Source: Congeria kusceri (lineage: Eukaryota > Mollusca > Bivalvia > Myida > Dreissenidae). From it: a stretch of DNA of 64,000 nt. The stretch lies in contig JAPFQT010000381.1 in the NCBI GenBank assembly GCA_027627225.1, positions 85,001 through 149,000 on the forward strand, given 5' to 3'. Below, one piece after another: positions 44,359 through 60,429 of the stretch (positions are counted from its first letter, which is position 1; each line of letters begins with the position of its first letter). The position numbers and the translations under genes are program-made. The notes below the pieces were generated by a model. That model made no database searches. It was not told where the DNA came from and was given only the letters and a program-made list of their open reading frames with translations.

Positions 44359-47300
44359 TGTGCAAACCCTAATAAGTAATATACTGCTGTACAAACCCTA
44401 ATCTGTAATATCATGCTGTACAAACAATAATCTGTAATATCCTGCTGTACAAACCCTTATCTGCAATATCCTGCTGTACAAACTCTAATCTGTAATATAC
44501 TGCTGTACAAACCCTAATCTGTAATATCCTGCTGTACAAACCCTAATCTGTAATATCCTGCTGTACAAACTCTAAACAGTAATATACTGTTGTACAAACC
44601 CTAATCTGTAATATCCTGCTCTACAAACCCTAATCTGTAATATCCTGCAGTACAAACCCTAATCTGTAATATACTGCTGTACAAATCTTAATCTGTAATA
44701 TCCTGCTGTACAAACCCCAATCACTAATACACTGCTGAACAAACCCTAATCTGTAATATACTGCTGTACAAACCCTAATCTGTAATATCCTGCTGTACAA
44801 ACCTTAATCTGTAATATCCTGCTGTACAAACCCTAATCTGTAATATCCTGTTGTACAAACCTTAATCTGTAATATCCCGCTGTACAAACCCCAATCTGTA
44901 ATATACTGCTGTACAAACCCTAATCTGTAATATACTGCAGTACAAACCTTAATCTGTAATATACAGCTATACAAACCCTAATCTGTAATATCCTGCTGTA
45001 CAAACCCTAATCTGTAATATACTGCAGAACAAACCTTAATCTCTAATATGATGCTGTACAAACCTTAATCTGTAATATACTGCTGAACAAACCCGAATCT
45101 GTAATATCCTGATGTACAAACTCTAATATGTAATATCCTGCTGTACAAACCCTAATATGTAATATCCTGCTGTACAAACTCTAATCTGTAATATACTGCT
45201 GTACAAAACTTAATCTGTAATATACTGCTGTACAAACCCTAATCGGTAATATCCTCCTGTACAAACCCTAATCTGTAATATAGTGCTGTACAAACCCTAA
45301 TCTGTAATATCCTGCTGTACAAACCTTAATCTGTAATATACTGCTGTACAAACCCTAATCGGTAATATCCTGCTGTACAAACCCTAATAAGTAATATCCT
45401 GCTGTACAAACCCTAATATGTAATATCCTGCTGTACAAACCCTAATCTGTAATATCCTGCTGTACAAACCCTAATCTGTAATATACTGCTGTACAAACCT
45501 TAATCTGTAATATGATGCTGTACAAACCTTAATCTGTAATATACTGCTGAACAAACCCGAATCTGTAATATCCTGATGTACAAACTCTAATATGTAATAT
45601 CCTGCTGTACAAACCCTAATCTGTAATATCCTGCTGTACAAACTCTAATCTGTAATATACTGCTGTACAAACCTTAATCTGTAATATACTGCTGTACAAA
45701 CCCTAATCGGTAATATCCTGCTGTACAAACCCTAATCTGTAATATACTGCTGTACAAACCCTAATCTGTAATATCCTGCTGTACAAACCTTAATCTGTAA
45801 TATACTGCTGTACAAACCCTAATCGGTAATATCCTGCTGTACAAACCCTAATATGTAATATCCTGCTGTACAAACCCTAATATGTAATATCCTGCTGTAC
45901 AAACCCTAATCTGTAATATCATGCTGTACAAACCTTAATCTGAAATATCATGCTGTACAAACCCTAATCTGTAATATCATGCTGTACAAACCATAATCTG
46001 TAATATCATGCTGTACAAACCCTAATCTGTAATATCCTGCTGTACAAACCCTAATCTGTAATATCCTGCTGTACAAACTCTAATCTGTAATATACTGCTG
46101 TACAAACCCTAATCTGTAATATCCTGCTGTACAAACTCTAATATGTAATATCCTGCTGTACAAATCCTAATCTGTAATATCCTGATGTACAAACTCTATT
46201 CTGTAATATACTGCTGTACAACCCCAAATCTGTAATATCCTGCTGTACAAACCCTAATCTGTAATATCCTGCAGTACAAACCTTAATCTGTAATATACTG
46301 CTGTACAAACCCTAATCTGTAATATACTGCTGTACAAACCCTAATCGGTAATATCCTGCTGTACAAACCCTAATATGTAATATCCTGCTGTACAAACCCT
46401 AATATGTAATATCCTGCTGTACAAACCCTAATCTGTAATATCATGCTGTACAAACCTTAATCTGTAATATCATGCTGTTCAAACCCTAATCTGTAATATC
46501 CTGCTGTACAAACCCTAATCTGTAATATACTGCTGTACAAACCTTAATCTGTAATATCCTGCTGTACAAACCTTAATCTGTAATATACTGCTGTACAAAC
46601 CCTAATCTGAAATATCCTGCTTTACAAACGCTAATCTGTAATATCCTGCTGTACAAACCTTAATCTGTAATAAACTGCTGTACAAACCTTAATCTGTAAT
46701 ATCCTGCTGTACAAACCCTAATCTGTAATATACTGCTGTACAAACCCTAATCTGTAATATACTGCTGTGCAAACCCAAATCTGTAATATACTGCTGTACA
46801 AACCCTAATCTGTAATATCCTGCTGTACAAACCCTAATCTGTAATATACTGCTGTACAAACCCTAATCTGTAATAATCTGCTGTGCAAACCCTGATATGT
46901 AATATCCTGCTGTACAAACCCTAATATGTAATATCCTGCTGTACAAATCCTAATCTGCAATATACTGCTGTACAAACCTTAATCTGTAATATCATGCTGT
47001 ACAAACTCTAATCTGTAATATCCTGCTGTACAAACCTTGATCTGTAATATCCTGCTGAAAAAACCTTAATCTGTAATATCATGCTGTACAAACCCTAATC
47101 TGTAATATCATGCTGTACAAACCCTAATCTGCAATATCCTGCTGTACAAACCCTAATCTGTAATATCCTGCTTTACAAACTCTAATCTGTAATATACTGC
47201 TGTACAAACCCTAATCTGTAATATCCTGCTGTACAAACCCTAATCTGTAATATACTGCTGTACAAACATTAATCTGTAATATCCTGCTGTACAAACGCTA

Positions 47301-47449
47301 ATCTGTAATATACTGCTGTACAAACCCTAATCTGGAATATTCTTCTGTACAAACCCTAATCTGTAATATCCTGCTGTACAAACTCTAATCTGTAATATTC
47401 TGCTGTGCAAACCCTAATCTGTAATATCCTGCTGTACAAGCCCTAATCT

Positions 47450-49115
47450 GTAATATACTGCTGTACAAATCCTAATCTGTAATATCCTGCTGTACAAACC
47501 TTATTCTGTAATATCATTCTGTACAAACCCTAATCTGTAATATCATGCTGTACAAACTCTAATCTGTAATATTCTGCTGTGCAAACCCTAATCTGTAATA
47601 TCCTGCTGTACAAGCCCTAATCTGTAATATCCTGCTGTACAAATCCTAATCTGTAATATCCTGCTGTACAAACCTGATTCTGTAATATCATGCTGTACAA
47701 ACCCTAATCTGTAATATCATGCTGTACAAACCCTAATCTGTAATATCGTGTTGTATAAATCCTGATCTGTAAAATCCTGCTGTACAAACCCTAATCTGTA
47801 ATATCCTGCTGCATAAACCCTAATCTGTAATATCCTGCTGTACAAACCCAAGTCTGTAATATACTGCTGTACAAACCTTAATCTGTAATATCCTGCTGTA
47901 CAAAATTTAATCTGTAATATACTGCTGTACAAACCTTTATCTGTAATATCCTGCTGTACAAATATACTGCTGTACACACCCTTATCTGTAATATACTGCA
48001 GTACAAACCCTAATATGTAATATACTGCTGTGCAAACCCTAATCTGTAATATCATGCTGTACAAACCCTAATCTGTTATATCCTGCTGTACAAACACAAA
48101 TCTGTAATATACTGTTGAACAAACCCTAATCTGTAATATCCTGCTGTACAAACCTTAATCTGTAATATCCTGCTGTACAAACCCTAATCTGTAATATACT
48201 GCTGTACAAACCCTAATCTGTAATATACTGCTGTACAAACCCTAATCTGTAATATCCTGCTGTACAAACCCTAATCTGTAATATACTGCTGTACAAACAT
48301 TAATCTGTAATATCCTGCTGTACAAACTCTAATCTGTAATATACTGCTGTACAAACCCCTAATCTGGAATATTCTTCTGTACAAACCCTAATCTGTAATA
48401 TCCTGCTGTACAAACTCTAATCTGTAATATTCTGCTGTGCAAACCCTAATCTGTAATATCCTGCTGTACAAGCCCCTAATCTGTAATATACTGCTGTACA
48501 AATCCTAATCTGTAATATCCTGCTGTACAAACCTTATTCTGTAATATCATTCTGTACAAACCCTAATCTGTAATATCATGCTGTACAAACTCTAATCTGT
48601 AATATTCTGCTGTGCAAACCCTAATCTGTAATATCCTGCTGTACAAGCCCTAATCTGTAATATCCTGCTGTACAAATCCTAATCTGTAATATCCTGCTGT
48701 ACAAACCTGATTCTGTAATATCATGCTGTACAAACCCTAATCTGTAATATCATGCTGTACAAACCCTAATCTGTAATATCGTGTTGTATAAATCCTGATC
48801 TGTAAAATCCTGCTGTACAAACCCTAATCCTGTAATATCCTGCTGCACAAACCCTAATCTGTAATATCCTGCTGTACAAACCCAAGTCTGTAATATACTG
48901 CTGTACAAACCTTAATCTGTAATATCCTGCTGTACAAAATTTAATCTGTAATATACTGCTGTACAAACCTTTATCTGTAATATCCTGCTGTACAAATATA
49001 CTGCTGTACACACCCAAGTCTGTAATATACTGCAGTACAAACCCTAATATGTAATATACTGCTGTGCAAACCCTAATCTGTAATATCATGCTGTACAAAC
49101 CCTAATCTGTTATAT
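47450..49115 (+). repeat. Local duplication of about 1.03 kb within the satellite
   Basis: 47450-48080 and 48484-49115 carry the same ordered series of unit variants, including the shortened unit with ACAAATATACTGCTGTACAC at about 47958 and 48992 (spacing about 1,035 bases). Differences are few: for example CTTATCTG against CAAGTCTG near 47990 and 49017, and an extra C near 48830. Confidence 0.85.
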
Positions 49116-50999
49116 CCTGCTGTACAAACACAAATCTGTAATATACTGTTGAACAAACCCTAATCTGTAATATCCTGCTGTACAAACCTTAATCTGTAAT
49201 ATCCTGCTGTACAAACCCTAATCTGTAATATACTGCTGTACAAACCCTAATCTGTAATATACTGCTGTACAAACCCTAATCTGTAATATCCTGCTGTACA
49301 AACCTTAATCTGTAAAATCCTGCTGAACAAACCTTAATCTGTAATATCCTGCTGTACAAACCTTAATCTGTAATATCCCGCTGTACAAACTCTAATCTGT
49401 AATATACTGCTGTACAAACCATAATCTGTAACATACTGCTGTTCAAATCTTAATCTGTAATACACTGCTGTACAAACCCTAATCTGTAATATCCTGCTGT
49501 ACAAACCTTAATCTGTAATATACTGCTGTACAATCCCTAATCTGTAATATCCTGCTGTTCAAATTCTAATATGTAATATCCTGCTGTACAAATCCAAATA
49601 TGTAATATTCGGCTGTTCAAACTCTAATCGGTAATATACTGCTGTACAAACCTTAATCTGTAATATCCTGCTGTACAAACCTTAATCTGTAATATCCTGT
49701 TGTACAAACCTTAATCTGTAATATCCCGCTGTACAAACCCCAATCTGTAATATACTGCTGTACAAACCCTAATCTGTAATATACTGCTGTACAAACCTTA
49801 ATCTGTAATATACTGCTATACAAACCCTAATCTGTAATATCCTGCTGTACAAACCCTAATCTGTAATATACTGCTGTACAAACCTTAATCTGTAATATGA
49901 TGCTGTACAAACCTTAATCTGTAATATACTGCTGAACAAACCCGAATCTGTAATATCCTGATGTACAAACTCTAATATGTAATATCCTGCTGTACAAACC
50001 CTAATATGTAATATCCTGCCGTACAAACTCTAATCTGTAATATATTGCTGTACAAACCTTAATCTGTAATATACTGCTGTACAAACCCTAATCGGTAATA
50101 TCCTGCTGTACAAACCCTAATCTGTAATATACTGCTGTACAAACCCTAATCTGTAATATCCTGCTGTACAAACCTTAATCTGTAATATACTTGTGTACAA
50201 ACCCTAATCTGTAATATACTGCTGTACAAACCCTAATCGGTAATATCATGCTGTACAAACCCTAATATGTAATATCCTGCTGTACAAACCCTAATATGTA
50301 ATATCCTGCTGTACAAACCCTAATCTGTAATATCATGCTGTACAAACCTTAATCTGTAATATCATGCTGTACAAACCCTATTCTGTAATATCATGCTGTA
50401 CAAACCCTAATCTGTAATATCATGTGTACAAACCCTAATCTGTAATATCCTGATGTACAAACCCTAATCTGTAATACCCTGCTGTACAAACTCTAATCTG
50501 TAATATACTGCTGTACAAACCCTAATCTGTAATATCCTGCTGTACAAACTCTAATATGTAATATCATGCTGTACAAATCCTAATCTGTAATATCCTGCTG
50601 TACAAACTCTAATCTGTAATATACTGCTGTACAAACCCAAATCTGTAATATCCTGCTGTACAAACCCTAATCTGTAATATCCTGCAGTACAAAGCTTAAT
50701 CTGTAATACCCTGCTGTACAATCCCTAATCTGTAATATACTGCTGTACAAACCCTAATCTGTAATATCCTGCTGTACAAACCCTAATATGTAATATCCTG
50801 CTCTACAAACCCTAATATGTAATATCCTGCTGTACAAACCCTAATCTGTAATATCATGCTGTACAAACCTTAATCTGTAATATCATGCTGTACAAACCCT
50901 AATCTGTAATATCCTGCTGTACAAACTCTAATCTGTAATATTCTGCTGTGCAAACCCTAATCTGTAATATCCTGCTGTACAAACCCTAATCTGTAATAT

Positions 51000-53900
51000 A
51001 CTGCTGTACAAATCCTAATCTGTAATATCCTGCTGTACAAAACCTTATTCTGTAATACCATGCTGTACAAACCCTAATCTGTAATATCATGCTGTACAAA
51101 CTCTAATCTGTAATATTCTGCTGTGCAAACCCTAATCTGTAATATCCTGCTGTACAAGCCCTAATCTGTAATATCCTGCTGTACAAATCCTAATCTGTAA
51201 TATCCTGCTGTACAAACCTTATTCTGTAATATCATGCTGTACAAACCCTAATCTGTAATATCCTGCTGTACAAACCCTAATCTGTAATATCCTGCTGTAC
51301 AAACCCAAGTCTGTAATATACTGCTGTACAAACCTTAATCTGTAATATCCTGCTCTACAAAACTTAATCTGTAATATACTGCTGTACAAACATTTATCTG
51401 TAATATCCTGCTGTACAAATATACTGCTGTACACACCCTTATCTGTAATATACTGCAGTACAAACCCTAATATGTAATATACTGCTGTGCCAACCCTAAT
51501 CTGTAATATCATGCTGTACAAACCCTAATCTGTTATATCCTGCTGTACAAACCCAAATCTGTAATATACTGTTGAGCAAACCCTAATCTGTAATATCCTG
51601 CTGTACAAACCTTAATCTGTAATATCCTGCTGTACAAACCTTAATCTGTAATATCCTGCTGTACAAACCCTAATCTGTAATATACTGCTGTACAAACCCT
51701 AATCTGTAATATACTGCTGTACAAACCCTAATCTGTAATATCCTGCTGTACAAACCTTAATCTGTAAAATCCTGCTGAACAAACCTTAATCTGTAATATC
51801 CTGCTGTACAAACCTTAATCTGTAATATCCCGCTGTACAAACTCTAATCTGTAATATACTGCTGTACAAACCATAATCTGTAACATACTGCTGTTCAAAT
51901 CTTAATCTGTAATACACTGCTGTACAAACCCTAATCTGTAATATCCTGCTGTACAAACCTTAATCTGTAATATACTGCTTTACAATCCCTAATCTGTAAT
52001 ATCCTGCTGTTCAAACTCTAATATGTAATATCCTGCTGTACAAATCCAAATATGTAATATTCGGCTGTTCAAACTCTAATCGGTAATATACTGCTGTACA
52101 AACCTTAATCTGTAATATCCTGCTGTACAAACCTTAATCTGTAATATCCTGTTGTACAAACCTTAATCTGTAATATCCCGCTGTACAAACCCCAATCTGT
52201 AATATACTGCTGTACAAACCCTAATCTGTAATATACTGCTGTACAAACCTTAATCTGTAATATACTGCTATACAAACCCTAATCTGTAATATCCTGCTGT
52301 ACAAACCCTAATCTGTAATATACTGCTGTACAAACCTTAATCTCTAATATGATGCTGTACAAACCTTAATCTGTAATATACTGCTGAACAAACCCGAATC
52401 TGTAATATCCTGATGTACAAACTCTAATATGTAATATCCTGCTGTACAAACCCTAATATGTAATATCCTGCCGTACAAACTCTAATCTGTAATATATTGC
52501 TGTACAAACCTTAATCTGTAATATACTGCTGTACAAACCCTAATCGGTAATATCCTGCTGTACAAACCCTAATCTGTAATATACTGCTGTACAAACCCTA
52601 ATCTGTAATATCCTGCTGTACAAACCTTAATCTGTAATATACTTGTGTACAAACCCTAATCTGTAATATACTGCTGTACAAACCCTAATCGGTAATATCC
52701 TGCTGTACAAACCCTAATATGTAATATCCTGCTGTACAAACCCTAATATGTAATATCCTGCTGTACAAACCCTAATCTGTAATATCATGCTGTACAAACC
52801 TTAATCTGTAATATCATGCTGTACAAACCCTATTCTGTAATATCATGCTGTACAAACCCTAATCTGTAATATCATGTGTACAAACCCTAATCTGTAATAT
52901 CCTGCTGTACAAACCCTAATCTGTAATATCCTGCTGTACAAACTCTAATCTGTAATATACTGCTGTACAAACCCTAATCTGTAATATCCTGCTGTACAAA
53001 CTCTAATATGTAATATCATGCTGTACAAATCCTAATCTGTAATATCCTGCTGTACAAACTCTAATCTGTAATATACTGCTGTACAAACCCAAATCTGTAA
53101 TATCCTGCTGTACAAACCCTAATCTGTAATATCCTGCAGTACAAAGCTTAATCTGTAATATACTGCTGTACAAACCCTAATCTGTAATATACTGCTGTAC
53201 AAACCCTAATCTGTAATATCCTGCTGTACAAACCCTAATATGTAATATCCTGCTCTACAAAGCCTAATATGTAATATCCTGCTGTACAAACCCTAATCTG
53301 TAATATCATGCTGTACAAACCTTAATCTGTAATATCATGCTGTACAAACCCTAATCTGTAATATCCTGCTGTACAAACTCTAATCTGTAATATTCTGCTG
53401 TGCAAACCCTAATCTGTAATATCCTGCTGTACAAACCCTAATCTGTAATATACTGCTGTACAAATCCTAATCTGTAATATCCTGCTGTACAAACCTTATT
53501 CTGTAATACCATGCTGTACAAACCCTAATCTGTAATATCATGCTGTACAAACTCTAATCTGTAATATTCTGCTGTGCAAACCCTAATCTGTAATATCCTG
53601 CTGTACAAGCCCTAATCTGTAATATCCTGCTGTACAAATCCTAATCTGTAATATCCTGCTGTACAAACCTTATTCTGTAATATCATGCTGTACAAACCCT
53701 AATCTGTAATATCCTGCTGTACAAACCCTAATCTGTAATATCCTGCTGCACAAACCCTAATCTGTAATATCCTGCTGTACAAACCCAAGTCTGTAATATA
53801 CCGCTGTACAAACCTTAATCTGTAATATCCTGCTGTACAAAACTTAATCTGTAATATACTGCTGTACAAACCTTTATCTGTAATATCCTGCTGTACAAAT

Positions 53901-54600
53901 ATACTGCTGTACACACACTTATCTGTAATATACTGCAGTACAAACCCTAATATGTAATATACTGCTGTGCCAACCCTAATCTGTAATATCATGCTGTACG
54001 AACCCTAATCTGTTATATCCTGCTGTACAAACCCAAATCTGTAATATACTGTTGAGCAAACCCTAATCTGTAATATCCTGCTGTACAAACCTTAATCTGT
54101 AATATCCTGCTGTACAAACCCTAATCTGTAATATACTGCTGTACAAACCCTAATCTGTAATATCCTGCTGTACAAACCTTAATCTGTAATATCCTGCTGA
54201 ACAAACCTTAATCTGTAATATCCTGCTGTACAAACCTTAATCTGTAATATCCCGCTGTACAAACTCTAATCTGTAATATACTGCTGTACAAACCATAATC
54301 TGTAACATACTGCTGTTCAAATCTTAATCTGTAATACACTGCTGTACAAACCCTAATCTGTAATATCCTGCTGTACAAACCTTAATCTGTAATATACTGC
54401 TGTACACACCCTAATCTGTAATATCCTGCTGTTCAAACTCTAATATGTAATATCCTGCTGTACAAATCCAAATATGTAATATTCGGCTGTTCTAACTCTA
54501 ATCGGTAATATCATGCTGTACAAACCTTAATCTGTAATATACTGCTGTACAAACCTTAATCTGTAATATGCTGTTGTACAAACCTTAATCTGTAATATCC
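51000..54600 (+). repeat. Higher-order block, copy A
   Basis: An ordered block of variant units that recurs at about 60430-64000. Landmarks: GTGCCAACCC units at 51487 and 53967; shortened units at about 51414 and 53894; TTCGGCTGTTCAAACTC at about 52068. Within it, the order itself repeats with a period of about 2.47 kb. Confidence 0.8.
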
Positions 54601-57600
54601 TGCTGTACAAACCTTAATCTGTAATATCCTGCTGAACAAACCTTAATCTGAAATATCCTGCTGTACAAACCTTAATCTGTAATATCCCGCTGTACAAACT
54701 CTAATCTGTAATATACTGCTGTACAAACCATAATCTGTAACATACTGCTGTTCAAATCTTAATATGTAATACACTGCTGTACAAACCCTAATCTGTAATA
54801 TCCTGCTGTACAAACCTTAATCTGTAATATACTGCTGTACAAAACCTAATCTGTAATATCCTGCTGTTCAAACTCTAATATGTAATATTCTGCAGTACAA
54901 ATCCAAATATGTAATATTCGGCTGTTCAAACTCTAATCGGTAATATACTGCTGTACAAACCTTAATCTGTAATATACTGCTGTACAAACCCTAATCTGTA
55001 ATATACTGCTGTACAAACCTTAATCTGTAATATACTGCTATACAAACCCTAATCTGTAATATTCCTGCTGTACAAACCCTAATCTGTAATATACTGCTGT
55101 ACAAACCTTAATCTGTAATATGATGCTGTACAAACCTTAATCTGTAATATACTGCTGAACAAACCCGAATCTGTAATATCCTGATGTACAAACTCTAATA
55201 TGTAATATCCTGCTGTACAAACCCTAATATGTAATATCCTGCTGTACAAACTCTAATCTGTAATATTATGCTGTACAAACATTAATCTGTAATATACTGC
55301 AGTACAAACTCTAATCTGTAATATACTGCTGTACAAACCCTAATCTGTAATATACTGCTGTACAAACCCTAACCTGTAATATCATGCTGTACAAACCCTA
55401 ATCTGTAATATCCTGCTGTACAAACCCTAATCTGTAATATCCTGCTGTAAAAACCCTAATCTGTAATATCCTGCTGTACAAACCTTAATCTGTAATATAC
55501 TGCTGTACAAACCCTAATCTGTAATATACTGCTGTACAAACCCTATTCTGTAATATCCTGCTGTACAAACCTTAATATGTAATATCCCGCTGTACAAACT
55601 CTAATCTGTATTATACTGCTGTACAAACCATAATCTGTAACATATTGCTGTACAAACCTTAATCTGTAATATACTGCTATACAAACCCTAATCTGTAATA
55701 TCCTGCTGTACAAACCTTAATCTGTAATATACTGCTGTGCAAACCCTAATCTGTAGTATCCTGCTGAACAAACTCTAACATGTAATATCCTGCTGTACAA
55801 ACCCAAATATGTAATATCCTGCTGTTCAAACTCTAATCTGTAATATACTACTGTACAAACCTTAATCTGTATTATACAGCTGTACAAACTCTAATCGATA
55901 ATATTTTCCTGTACAAACCCTAATCTGTAATATACTGCAGTACAAACCATAATCTGTAATATCCTGCTGTACAAACCTTAATCTGTAATATACTGCTGTA
56001 CAAACCCTAATCTGTAATATCCTGCTGTACAAACCCTAATCTGTAATATCCTGCTGTACAAACCATAATCTGTAATATACTGTTGTACAAACCCTAATCT
56101 GTAATATCCTGCTCTACAAACCCTAATCTGTAATATCCTGCTGTACAAAACCTAATCTGTAATATACTGCTGTTCAAATCTTAATCTGTAATATCCTGCT
56201 GTACAAACCCTAATCTGTAATATACTGCTGTACAAACCCTAATCTGTAATATACTGCCGTACAAACCCTAATCTGTAATATCCTGCTGTTCAAAACCCTA
56301 ATATGTAATATCCTGCTGTACAACACTAATCTGTAATATACTGCTGTACAAACCTTAATCTGTAATATCATGCTGTATGAACCCTAATCTGTAATATTCT
56401 GCTGTACAAACCCTAATCTGTTATATCCTGCTGTACAAACTCTAATCTGTAATATTCTGCTGTGCAAACCCTTATCTGTAATATCCTGCTGTACAAGCCC
56501 TAATCTGTAATATACTGCTGTACAAATCCTAATCTGTAATATCCTGCTGTACAAACCTTATTCGGGAATATCATGCTGTACAAACCCTAATCTGTAATAT
56601 CATGCTGTACAAACTCTAATCTGTAATATTCTGCTGTGCAAACCCTAATCTGTAATATCCTGCTGTACAAGCCCTAATCTGTAATATCGTGCTATACAAA
56701 TCCTAATCTGTAATATCCTGCTGTACAAACCTTATTCTGTAATATCATGCTGTACAAACCCTAATCTGTAATATCATGCTGTACAAACCCTAATCTGTAA
56801 TATCGTGCTGAATAAATCCTAATCTGTAATATCCTGCTGTACAAACCCTAATCTGTAATATCCTGCTGCACAAACCCTAATCTGTAATATCCTGCTGTAC
56901 AAACCCAAGTCTTGTAATATACTGCTGTACAAACCTTAATCTGTAATATCCTGCTGTACAAAACTTAATCTGTAATATACTGCTGTACAAACCTTTATCT
57001 GTAATATTGTGCTGTACAAATATACTGCTGTACACACACTTATCTGTAATATACTGCAGTACAAATCCTGATATGTAATATACTGCTGTGCAAACCCTAA
57101 TCTGTAATATCATGCTGTACAAACCCTAATCTGTAATATCCTGCTGTACAAACCCAAATCTGTAATATACTGTTGAACAAACCCTAATCTGTAATATCCT
57201 GCTGTACAAACCTTAATCTGTTATATCCTGCTGTACAAACCCCTAATCTGTAATATACAGCTGTACAAACCCTAATCTGTAATATACTGCTGTACAAACC
57301 CTAATCTGTAATATCCTGCTGTACAAACCTTAATCTGTAATATCCTGCTGAACAAACCTTAATCTGTAATATCCTGCTGTACAAACCTTAATCTGTAATA
57401 TCCTGCTGTACAAACTCTAATCTGTAATATACTGCTGTACAAACCATAATCTGTAACATACTGCAGTTCAAATCTTAATCTGTAATATACTGCTGTACAA
57501 ACCCTAATCTGTAATATACTGCTGTACAAACCTTAATCTGTAATATACTGCTGTACAAACCCTAATCTGTAATATCCTGCTGTACAAACTCTATTATGAA

Positions 57601-60429
57601 ATATCCTGCTGTACAAACCCTAATCTGTAATATCATGCTGTACACACCCTAATATGTAATATCCTGCTGTACAAACCCTAATCTGTAATATCCTGCTGTA
57701 CAAACCCAAGTCGGTAATATACTGCTGTACAAACCCTAATCTGTAATATCATGCTGTACAAACTTTAATCTGTAATATCCTGCCGTACAAACCTTAATCT
57801 GTAATATACTGCAGTGCAAACCCTAATATGTAATATACTGCTGTGCAAACCCTAATCTGTAATATACTGCTGTACAAACCCTAATCTGTAATATACTGCT
57901 GTACAAACTCTAAGCTGTAATATCCTGCTGTTCAAACCCTAATCTGTAATATCCTGCTGTACAAACCCTAATCTGTAATATCCTGCTGTACAATCCCTAA
58001 TATGTAATATCATGCTGTACAAACCCTAATCTGTTATATCCTGCTGTACAAACGTAAAATCTGTAATATACTGTTGAACAAACACTAATCTGTAATATCC
58101 TGCTGTACGAACCTTAATCTGTAATATCTTGCTGTACAAACCCTAATCTGTAAAATACTTCTGTACAAACCCTGATCTGTAATATAATGCTGTACAAACC
58201 CTAATCTGTAATATACTGCTGTACAAAACCTAATCTGTAATATACTGCTGTACAAACCTTAATCTGTAATACCTGCTGTTCAAAACTCTAATCTGTAATA
58301 TACTGCTGTACAAACCTTAATCTATAATATACTACTGTACAAACCCTAATCTGTAATATCCAGCTGTACAAACCCTAATCTGTAATATCCTGCTGTACAA
58401 ACCCTAATCTGTAATATACTGCTGTACAAACCTTAATCTGTAATATCCTGCTGGACTAACCTTAATCTGTATTATACTGCTATACAAACCCTAATCTGTT
58501 ATATCCTGCTGTACAAACTCTAATATGGAGTATCCCGCTGTACAAACGCTTATATGTAATGTCCTGCTGTACAAACTCTAATCTGTAATATACTGCTGTA
58601 CAAACTCTAATCTGTAATATCCTGCTGTACAAACCCTAATCTGTAATAACCTGCTGTACAAACCCTAATCTGTAATATCCTGCTGTACAAACCCTAATCT
58701 GTAATATCCTGCTGTACAAACCATAATCTGTAATATACTGTTGTACAAACCCTAATCTGTAATATCCTGCTCTACAAACCCTAATCTGTAAAATCCTGCT
58801 GTACAAAGACTAATCTGTAATATACTGCTGTTCAAATCTTAATCTGTAATATTCTGCTGTACAAACCCTAATCTGTAATATACTGCTGTACAAACCCTAA
58901 TCTGTAATATACTGCTGTACAAACCCTAATCTGTAATATCCTGCTGTTCAAACCCTAATATGTAATATCCTGCTGTACAACACTAATCTGTAATATACTG
59001 CTGTACAAACCTTAATCTGTAATATCATGCTGTACAAACCCTAATCTGTAATATTCTGCTGTACAAACCCTAATCTGTAATATCCTGCTGTACAAACTCT
59101 AATCTGTAATATTCTGCTGTGCAAACCCTTATCTGTAATATCCTGCTGTACAAGCCCTAATCTGTAATATACTGCTGTAAAAATCCTAATCTGTAATATC
59201 CTGCTGTACAAACCTTATTCTGGAATATCATGCTGTACAAACCCTAATCTGTAATATCATGCTGTACAAACTCTAATCTGTAATATTCTGCTGTGCAAAC
59301 CCTAATCTGTAATATCCTGCTGTACAAGCCCTAATCTGTAATATCCTGCTGTACAAATCCTAAGCTGTAATATCCTGCTGTACAAACCTTATTCTGTAAT
59401 ATCATGCTGTACAAACCCTAATCTGTAATATCATGCTGTACAAACCCTAATCTGTAATATCGTGCTGTATAAATCCTAATCTGTAATATCCTGCTGTAGA
59501 AACCCTAATCTGTAATATCCTGCTGCACAAACCCTAATCTGTAATATCCTGCTGTACAAACCCAAGTCTGTAATATACTGCTGTACAAATTTTAATCTGT
59601 AATATCCTGCTGTACAAAACTTAATCTGTAATATACTGCTGTACAAACCTTTATCTGTAATATCCTGCTGTACAAACATACTGCTGTACACACCCTTATC
59701 TCTAATATACTGCAGTACAAACCTTAATATGTAATATACTGCTGTGCAAACCCTAATCTGTAATATCATGCTGTACAAACCCTAATCTGTTATATCCTGC
59801 TGTACAAACCCAAATCTGTAATATACTGTTGAACAAACCCTAATCTGTAATATCCTACTGTACAAACCTTAATCTGTTATATCCTGCTGTACAAACCCTA
59901 ATCTGTAATATACAGCTGTACAAACCCTAATCTGTAATATACTGCTGTACAAACCCTAATCTGTAATATCCTGCTGTACAAACCTTAATCTGTAATATCC
60001 TGCTGAACTAACCTTAATCTGTAATATACTGCTATACAAACCCTAATCTGTTATATCCTGCTGTACAAACTCTAATATGGAGTATCCCGCTGTACAAACG
60101 CTTATATGTAATGTCCTGCTGTACAAACTCTAATCTGTAATATACTGCTGTACAAACTCTAATCTGTAATATCCTGCTGTACAAACCCTAATCTGTAATA
60201 TCCTGCTGTACAAACCCTAATATGAAATATCCTGCTGTACACCCCTAATCTGTAATATCCTGCCGTACAAATCTTATTCTGTAATATCATGCTGTACAAA
60301 CCCTAATCTGTAATATCATGCTGTACAAACCCTAATATGTAATATCCTGCTGTACAACCCTAATCTATAATATCATGCTGTACAAACCTTAATCTGTAAT
60401 ATCATGTTGTACAAACCCTAATCTGTAAT